Of a DNA stretch of 64,000 nt, positions 58,319 through 64,000 are shown piece by piece. The stretch comes from Isochrysis galbana. Taxonomy: Eukaryota > Haptophyta > Isochrysidales > Isochrysidaceae. The position numbers and the translations under genes are program-made. The stretch's first letter is position 1; the number at the start of each line of letters is the position of its first letter. The DNA lies in NCBI GenBank assembly GCA_018136815.1, contig CM030941.1, positions 623,528-687,527 of the forward strand, given 5' to 3'. The notes beneath the pieces were generated by a model that was not told where the DNA came from, did not search any database, and saw only the letters and a program-made list of their open reading frames with translations.

Positions 58319-59220
58319 TTTGAGCCGTTAGCCCATTGAAGCTCCATCACGTGATAGGTGTCCCGCAACGACATCTGCCGTGCTGCAACAAGGTGAATGG
58401 TTCGGATCGTTCGAGCATACAACTCATCTTCAGGTGTAATGGTCATGAAAGCCCTCGCCTCTCGTTGCCCGCGGCCGTGGCTTGTATTCCTACGCTCGGT
58501 CTCCTTCACATTGTGGATATGTGGCGCACTTGCATCGTGCTTGACCAACTTATCTTGCGACACAATGGGGCGAAGCGTCCGCGTTGGGCCTTCTCCCTCG
58601 AAGCCGTAGCCTTGCGTGCTGAGGATGTCCTTGCCCTTGATGAGAGAGTTCAAACAAATCGAGCCGTGCCAACCGTACCTCTCGTTCTTAGCCAACCAAA
58701 AGTACTTACTAGGGTAACTAGCATTTCCCATCTCCTTTCGCTTCTTGTACCACCCTCGCCGATACTCCCTTGCTTCCTCGGCATTAAGGTTACGCCTTGG
58801 AACCTTGAGGCACTTAGCTACCGGCTGCACCGACTCTTCGCCGGAGGAGGAGGGTGCATGCACCGCGCCCAAGCTGTACGACGAGGATTCTGGCGTTTCT
58901 GACCGTCCAGCATGGCTAGACTCTGCGACCTCCGCATCCTCTTGCTGCGAGCCATCCATGTCCTTGTCGCTCCCTCGCGAGCTCTCGCTCAGTTGTCCCA
59001 CACCCGCAAGTTCCGGCGGCAAGGTCGCCGCAGCCTCTTGCGTTTCAGCAGCCACCGTCATCGCTGTTGATGACGTTGCCAAGCCGAACATGGCACGGAG
59101 CGAGCGATGGCCCGGACCACAACGGCCGCGGGATGCGCGTTGTGAGCGAGCTGTTTCCCTCGGCGAAGCTGCCCGCGCCAAGGCATGCACGTGGCCTGCG
59201 CTGGACACGTGCTCACCCAT
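58306..59220 (-). CDS. Unrecognised nuclear-type protein, C-terminus cut by a retroelement
   Basis: From ATG 59220 (MGEHVSSAGHVHALARAASP) the frame gives 304 residues. Upstream in the same frame, to about 59400, the sequence still looks coding (VGDVVVHDVFGRGKLVRLDG, a small SH3/KOW- or Tudor-like strand pattern) but has no ATG, so a spliced 5' exon is likely. The middle is S/E-rich and disordered. A basic/aromatic block follows (AREYRRGWYKKRKEMGNASY; YFWLAKNERYGWHGSICLNS; GYGFEGEGPTRTLRPIVSQD). The last codons (..WANGSKLLL-stop) lie inside the 5' hairpin of the family C element, so the natural C-terminus has been replaced. Family not recognised. Confidence 0.55.
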   Translation of the reverse strand: MGEHVSSAGHVHALARAASPRETARSQRASRGRCGPGHRSLRAMFGLATSSTAMTVAAETQEAAATLPPELAGVGQLSESSRGSDKDMDGSQQEDAEVAESSHAGRSETPESSSYSLGAVHAPSSSGEESVQPVAKCLKVPRRNLNAEEAREYRRGWYKKRKEMGNASYPSKYFWLAKNERYGWHGSICLNSLIKGKDILSTQGYGFEGEGPTRTLRPIVSQDKLVKHDASAPHIHNVKETERRNTSHGRGQREARAFMTITPEDELYARTIRTIHLVAARQMSLRDTYHVMELQWANGSKLLL

Positions 59221-60638
59221 GGCGGTGGCGAAGACCACATCACCGCCGTCCAGCCGAACAAGCTTCCCACGACCGAATACATCGTGTACGACGACATCTC
59301 CAACGTGGGCCAGCTGCCAGCTGCTTGCCGCCGCGGCCTGCCTTGGCGCTCCCTTCCTCGCCGCCAGAGTATGTCCACTGGAGCAGCCCTGGCTCTTGCG
59401 CTAGCGAGGGAGGCGACGACATCATTCAGGGCTCGGCGCGCGGCGGCAGGGGGCGGGGGGGAAGGGGAACGGAGGTGGGAGACGAAGATGTTATAATTCT
59501 ACGATCAGCAGGCTTTACTTTAGGTAGGTGAACGGCGACGGAGCAGCGAGGGGGCGCGCACGACCGGAGAAAAGAAAGGGGGAAACCCGATATAATTTGT
59601 AACATCTACAGGGTATTTATATCACTTTTCGAGAATGCGTGTACGGCGCGTGCTGCGGTGGCTCAGTGCGTCGCAGCCTCAAATGATGTGGCCGCGGGTT
59701 GTGGATTCGAGACCTATCAAACCCCCAATTCTCCACTGTGTGTGTGTGGGGGGGGGAAAGCATTTGTCCCACGATTGCTTATTTTTGGCCCAAACTACAC
59801 TGTCACTGTACTGACGTTCCCTTTCCCTCACTATTCTGTGCTCTTTGCCACCAGCTCTGTCACTGTACTGTTCTGTGCTGTTGCCCCCAGCACTGTCACT
59901 ATACTGTTTGCCCCCAACACTGCGATGTAGCACGTATACAAACTGCGTCAACACCGCGTCAACACTTGTCGTGCACTGCGTCAACACTTGCAAGAGGCCA
60001 GATGGGTTAACACCTTGCCCAAGCTACTGTAATGGGCCCTCGAGGGCGCGTCAACGTGAACCCATACGCCCTGGCAGTACGTTAGTACGTTATCCGTTAT
60101 CAGCTCTTCCTGAACAGATACTTATACATTGGTATCAAAACCGATATCAATACTGATACAGATACTATCAGCTGATACCCCAACACTGATGATAGTAGAC
60201 CCCCTTGGATACTAGTAGGACCTACCGTTCAACAATAGTTCCAGGGCTGACAAAAATGATGTATTATCTATAATGGATACATCGACCACAATAAATAGAT
60301 CGCCTCTCGCCTCTACTCGATGGTATCAACAAGGCAGGAAGGCGGGGACGAGCGGAGGCGCGGCGTCTCTTCTCCTCTCGCGGCGTCTACAACATCATAG
60401 TCCGTTCTTCCTGTGAAGGAGGGCGCCTTTTCTGGATCAGAGACTCTGGTTTCTGATCCTCTCTGTGATAGCGGACGTGCTACGCTAGAGCTCTCTTCTT
60501 CACATACTCTCTCCTTTCCTCTCCCTCTCTATCACGAGGAGAGGAGAGAAGGGAGAGAGAAAGAGATGGGAAGGGAAGAGAGTTTTTTTTTAGGGAGTTC
60601 GTCAGTGCGAGCGAGTGATCGGGGAGGAAAGGATTTTC

Positions 60639-60730
<92 letters not shown>

Positions 60731-60756
60731 TCTCTCTCTCTCTCTCTACTCCTCCC
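59221..60756. repeat. Intergenic: possible SINE-like head, ~55-bp repeats, long (CT)n
   Basis: 59659-59714 contains TGGCTCAGTGCG and GGATTCGAGACC, which resemble Pol III A and B boxes. Degenerate CTGTCACTGTACTGTTCTGT repeats lie at 59795-59930. A (CT)n tract of about 110 bases (60639-60747) ends ten bases before the next ATG. Confidence 0.5.
60639..60747 (+). promoter_or_regulatory. (CT)n tract directly upstream of a TLC gene
   Basis: Almost pure CT on the coding strand immediately before ATG 60757. A similar coding-strand pyrimidine tract precedes the PH, LNR and EamA genes. A promoter or 5' leader role is inferred from position only. Confidence 0.35.
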
Positions 60757-61746
60757 ATGCGCGGAGCGAGCATCGTGCCGGCGCTCCAGTGGAGTGGGGG
60801 CCTCCTCGCCATCCACCTCGTGCTCAGTAGAGCCGCACAGCGGGCCGGTGGCGATGTAGGCGCCGACCCGCACCTGGCCGCACACTTCCCAGTTGCCCTC
60901 TTCTCCTTTCTCACGCTCGCCGTGGTCGGCACGATGAAATGGCTTTCGGAGGCTCCAGACGACAGGCTGCACGGCTACTCTGAGGATGGCCTCTTCATCG
61001 CCCGCTTTATGCTCGCCTTTCAGCTGTACGAGCTCCTCGTCACCCTCTTCGAACGGAGACTGGCAGGCCCTGGAGGCATTATGGTGCTCCACCACACCCT
61101 CGTTGTGCTGCTGAGTGGATGGGTAGTGACGCACCAATACATGCACTACTACTGCATCTTCTTCTTCGGAGTGCCCGAGATCTCGTCAGTCCCGCTGGCT
61201 TTTGTCGACCTATTCAAGCAGATTCCAACGCTGCGGGCCCGGTTCCCCACAGTGAATGAGGTGAATTCCTTGAGGCTTCTTTGTTTGCAATGCTCTACAT
61301 TGTCACCCAACTTCCTGCACTAAATAGATGCCTGCTCCCCTTGCTGTAAAACATCTTCGCTCTCTGTACTCACGCATGACAAACATTGGGCATAGGTTGC
61401 ACGCAATACCTTTGCAGCGGCCTTCATTTTCGTCCGAATCTTTTGGTTTTCGCGGGTCTCATTGCACTTCTGGCAAGACTCTCTCATAGAATATCAAGCC
61501 CAAACTAGCTTGCAATCCAAGGCGTTTGTCATCACGGTCTGCCTTGTCAATCTGGTCATGCTTGCCTTGCAATATTACTGGGGCAGCCTCATTGCCAAGG
61601 TATGCCCACACGTCATCGTGGCATCCCCGAAGCAGCGCACTGTCATATACTTGGCGTGTTTTTTGTCACCCATGGCCCATTCCATCTTGCTCTTCCAGGC
61701 TCTTTACAAGCTAGCTACTGGCGACCCTTCCCACAAAGACGCCTGA
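60757..61746 (+). CDS. TLC-domain membrane protein (TLCD4/TMEM56-like), three exons
   Basis: Exon 1 60757-61260, exon 2 61396-61599, exon 3 61699-61746, giving 251 residues. The second intron (99 bp, GT-AG) is also open in frame, so it could be retained. Splicing is preferred because the resulting end YYWGSLIAKALYKLATGDPS matches the end of the second TLC gene (NIGALFSMVLKGFPWLGGDS). Six to seven hydrophobic helices are seen, with the TLC hallmark histidine pair MVLHHTLVVLLSGWVVTHQY and GVPEISSVPLAFVDLFKQIP. The family includes ceramide synthases and lipid-sensing/transport proteins of the ER and plasma membrane. The TMEM56-type subgroup lacks known catalysis, so lipid handling is inferred. 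Confidence 0.82.
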
Positions 61747-62943
61747 GACCGTGCCCGATCGTGATCTTTGGCACCCGAGCGCCACTGAGTTCACAAGCAG
61801 CCGGTGGAGAAAATTCTGCACTCTTACGAATGATCCAAAAGCGTATTCCGTACTATGCCCTATTCATGCTGTGAGGCGCATGCTAGCGTTACCTTCTGCG
61901 GCGCCTCCGCCTTCACCCTATTGTGACCCTTCGGAAACTTCTAATAACTGCCTGGATGATCGCGAACTAAGATTATACTTAGTTCACAATGGGGAAGCGC
62001 CTCGTGCCCTCCCCCTCCGGCCCCAATTCCCGCATCCAAGGGGCCTTCGGTTAACCTCATGCTCATGCTCATGCTCTGTCTGCCCTTTGGCAAACAGCTG
62101 GCAGGCCGCAGCATTTCCCCCCCCCTGCTGAAGCGGCAGCGTTTCTGGTGCGGTGTGCGGTGTACATAGGGCGTTGTCTTCCAAAAAGACGCGTCGCGCG
62201 ACGGGATACCCGGGATCGGCGCTCGCGAGGCGCAGAGCTAGGGCGCCCTGGGAAAGAGTCATGGGAGACTGGGTGTTGTTGAGCGGGTGTGTAAGGTTAC
62301 AGCCCTCTGCTCGCGCGCGGCGGTGGAGGGGTGCGTGTCGCCGGTGGCTCGCGCCCTAGTTCCCTCCCCCTCCCCTTGCGGTATAGGCGTTCACTAGCGC
62401 AAACGCAAGCGTTCTCTGAACAGGGTGGGCTCTGGGTGCAGCGAGCAGCGAGGCTCTCAGAAACTCTTTCCTGGCTACTTTAGACTTTAGACTTTAGAGG
62501 CGTGACGACCACCAAGTGTCCCTGTTCGACCGCCCTAGAGGCCAGAGGCAGCGCGAAACAGCTGCACAATGAAAACAAAACTGAGCTTTCTTCTTCATTC
62601 AAGCCGCCTCTGTACTTTAGTAGTATGAGTACATTTCTGCTCTGGGGAGCACAGACAGTAGAACAATAAGCAGCAGGATGGTCGCTCGGTCGGTCGGTCG
62701 TCGGCGCACAAAACGAGTGGGAATACTGTATTGAAGAGAGAAGGAGAGAGATACTTTACTCCTACTCTAGAGGAGAGAGAGCGAGGCGGAGAAGAGAGAC
62801 AGCAGAGATAAGAGAGGGGGCGATGAGGGGAGAGGGCGGGGGGTAGGCGAGGAGGAGAGAGAAACAGAGGGCCAGAGGAAGAGAGAGAGAGGAGCGCGCG
62901 TGCGCGCGACGAAAGGTGTCCAAGGAGGGAAGGCAGCAGTAGT
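61747..62943. mobile_element. Intergenic with a family A-type 5' fragment
   Basis: At 61966-61985 the perfect stem AACTAAG-ATTATA-CTTAGTT is followed by CACAATGGGGAAGCGCCTCG (ATG 61989), a short family A-like 5' end on the plus strand, fading by about 62140. CGACCGCCCTA at 62527 is a lone end of the TAGGGCGG repeat. GA-rich tracts lie at 62730-62905. No gene. Confidence 0.5.
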
Positions 62944-63714
62944 ATGCCATCTCGTACGGCTGGTGCACGACTAGGGGACACGGGCGCTCGGTTCGTTCTC
63001 AGCTATCCCAATGAGAAGCTTGCCGTGTTTGCTGCGAGCCTGATCGGCTTCTTCCTCTTGGGCTTCCTCATCCGCTATGTGGTGCAGCACGTGCTGGGCG
63101 TCAAAGCGCCGCCGAATATTCTGTCCAACACTGTGAGCACTCTCCATGCGCTCATCGTCGTGAGTACCGCGGCGTATACCTTCATCAACGGTGATGGTGA
63201 CATTGGCAGCGGTGCTGAGGCGTCGTGGATCGGCTCGGTCGGGCTGGTAATTTCAGCGGCATACTTCATCTGGGACATCCACAACATGATCGTCACGGGA
63301 TTTGAGCCTCTGGTACCACTCTTGCTGCACCACGTCATAAGTGGTATCTCGATGGCTGTCATTGCTGGATGGGTACCGCGTGCGGTTTGGTACACGTGCA
63401 TCCTCCAGATGACCGAAGGGACAGTTCCCATCAGCAATGTGGTGACTCTGCTGGAATGGCGGCAGAAGCAACACTCAACTGCGTATGTGCTTGGTCGCTG
63501 GGCGCTCTTGATCGTGTGGTTGGTGCTACGCATTGCCATCGTGCTATACTTCTTGTTCCCTGTATGGCGGGATTGGGCAGGGATGACGGATATCATGCAC
63601 TTCCTTGCCCTGAACGGACCGGCTCTCCTCGTTTTCAATATCGGCGCCCTTTTCAGCATGGTTCTCAAAGGCTTTCCTTGGCTTGGTGGCGACTCGAAAG
63701 CCAAACAAAGCTGA
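62944..63714 (+). CDS. TLC-domain membrane protein (second copy type)
   Basis: A 256-residue single exon from ATG 62944. About seven hydrophobic helices: LAVFAASLIGFFLLGFLIRY, ILSNTVSTLHALIVVSTAAY, WIGSVGLVISAAYFIWDIHN, then the TLC histidine pair PLLLHHVISGISMAVIAGWV and the conserved TEGTVPISNVVTLLEWRQKQ, then ALLIVWLVLRIAIVLYFLFP and a final helix. It is distantly related to the product of 60757-61746 (different N-terminus, no introns), so the two are old paralogues rather than a fresh duplication. Probably an ER or plasma-membrane protein in lipid handling; no enzyme activity is indicated. Confidence 0.85.
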   Translation: MPSRTAGARLGDTGARFVLSYPNEKLAVFAASLIGFFLLGFLIRYVVQHVLGVKAPPNILSNTVSTLHALIVVSTAAYTFINGDGDIGSGAEASWIGSVGLVISAAYFIWDIHNMIVTGFEPLVPLLLHHVISGISMAVIAGWVPRAVWYTCILQMTEGTVPISNVVTLLEWRQKQHSTAYVLGRWALLIVWLVLRIAIVLYFLFPVWRDWAGMTDIMHFLALNGPALLVFNIGALFSMVLKGFPWLGGDSKAKQS

Positions 63715-64000
63715 GAGATTCAGGAGAGATGTAGGTCCCACGCCTCTCCTTGTACGTATTGTTGTTTATATCGATGCGGCTTGACGTTCGTGTATTGAAT
63801 CCCCAAAGCTGTCAATCAACGAGAACTGGAACACAACGCCATGCCGGATGGGCCTTCATATGAGCAACATTTTACGATTGGCTCTCAGATCATCAACTGG
63901 CATAAGTTCTGCATCATCTTCAGCAGTGTGTGAAACGCTTGTGTGTCGGTCTGTATTCATCTTTAGGCGCGTCGGGATTGTGCGCATGCTTGTACCCTCC
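63715..64000. other. 3' flank
   Basis: Downstream sequence of the TLC gene to the window end. Nothing recognised. Confidence 0.5.

Overview
This is a nuclear segment of a GC-rich, intron-bearing eukaryote, most likely a haptophyte-type marine alga. The genes have short GT-AG introns (one looks GC-AG), and eukaryote-only families are present: ribosomal protein L10/uL16, an ERCC6L2-type SNF2 helicase, a syntaxin-6 N-domain protein, TLC-domain membrane proteins and COQ2. The tandem cysteine domains of the CDDGGPG..GTDC.DCG type joined to proline-rich linkers fit haptophytes, but the assignment is an inference. A 100-N assembly gap lies at 53612-53711.

Host genes are sparse. They are: a signal-peptide protein (1022-1843), an ORF in an AT-rich island (2392-3150), tRNA-Leu(CAG) (4946-5027), a family 2-like glycosyltransferase (7429-8469), RPL10 (12503-13334), a PH-domain protein (18499-19094), a six-ShKT-domain secreted protein (24101-24916), an ERCC6L2-like helicase divergent from an EamA transporter (29104-33658), an unrecognised protein (34610-35149), an 884-residue LNR-like/proline-rich receptor-like protein (37860-40514), an unrecognised protein (43021-43746), COQ2 (46117-47706), a SET-like protein (49248-50432), a syntaxin-6 N-domain protein (54617-56011), a truncated unrecognised protein (58306-59220) and two TLC-domain proteins (60757-61746, 62944-63714).

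Most of the remaining sequence is made of transposable elements, and this is the most unusual part of the window. At least sixteen loci start with a 5'-terminal hairpin whose sequence differs between copies while the pairing is kept. In most it is followed within about 5-10 bases by an ATG, often reading MERA. Two are complete 1.5-1.8 kb insertions with 16-17 bp target-site duplications (TSDs) and only one recognisable protein, an ORF1-like protein with no reverse transcriptase. Two more are near-identical 760 bp derivatives in opposite orientation, each with its own 17 bp TSD. I call these family A (3' end: GC-rich hairpin plus TATTAA), B (3' end: palindrome CTGAATCTTCAG plus a T run), C and D (other 5' ends). 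One reverse transcriptase fragment (51546-51932) is a possible trace of an autonomous partner.

There are also two solo-LTR-like elements (TG...CA, 5 bp TSD), each inserted inside an ORF1 copy, and two hAT-like MITEs (8 bp TSD). In addition there is a repeat family ending TAGGGCGGTCAAACA, two foldback structures, and long (CT)n/(GA)n and poly-G tracts. The nesting gives relative ages: B and C copies predate the LTR insertions, and a B-type 5' end predates an A insertion.
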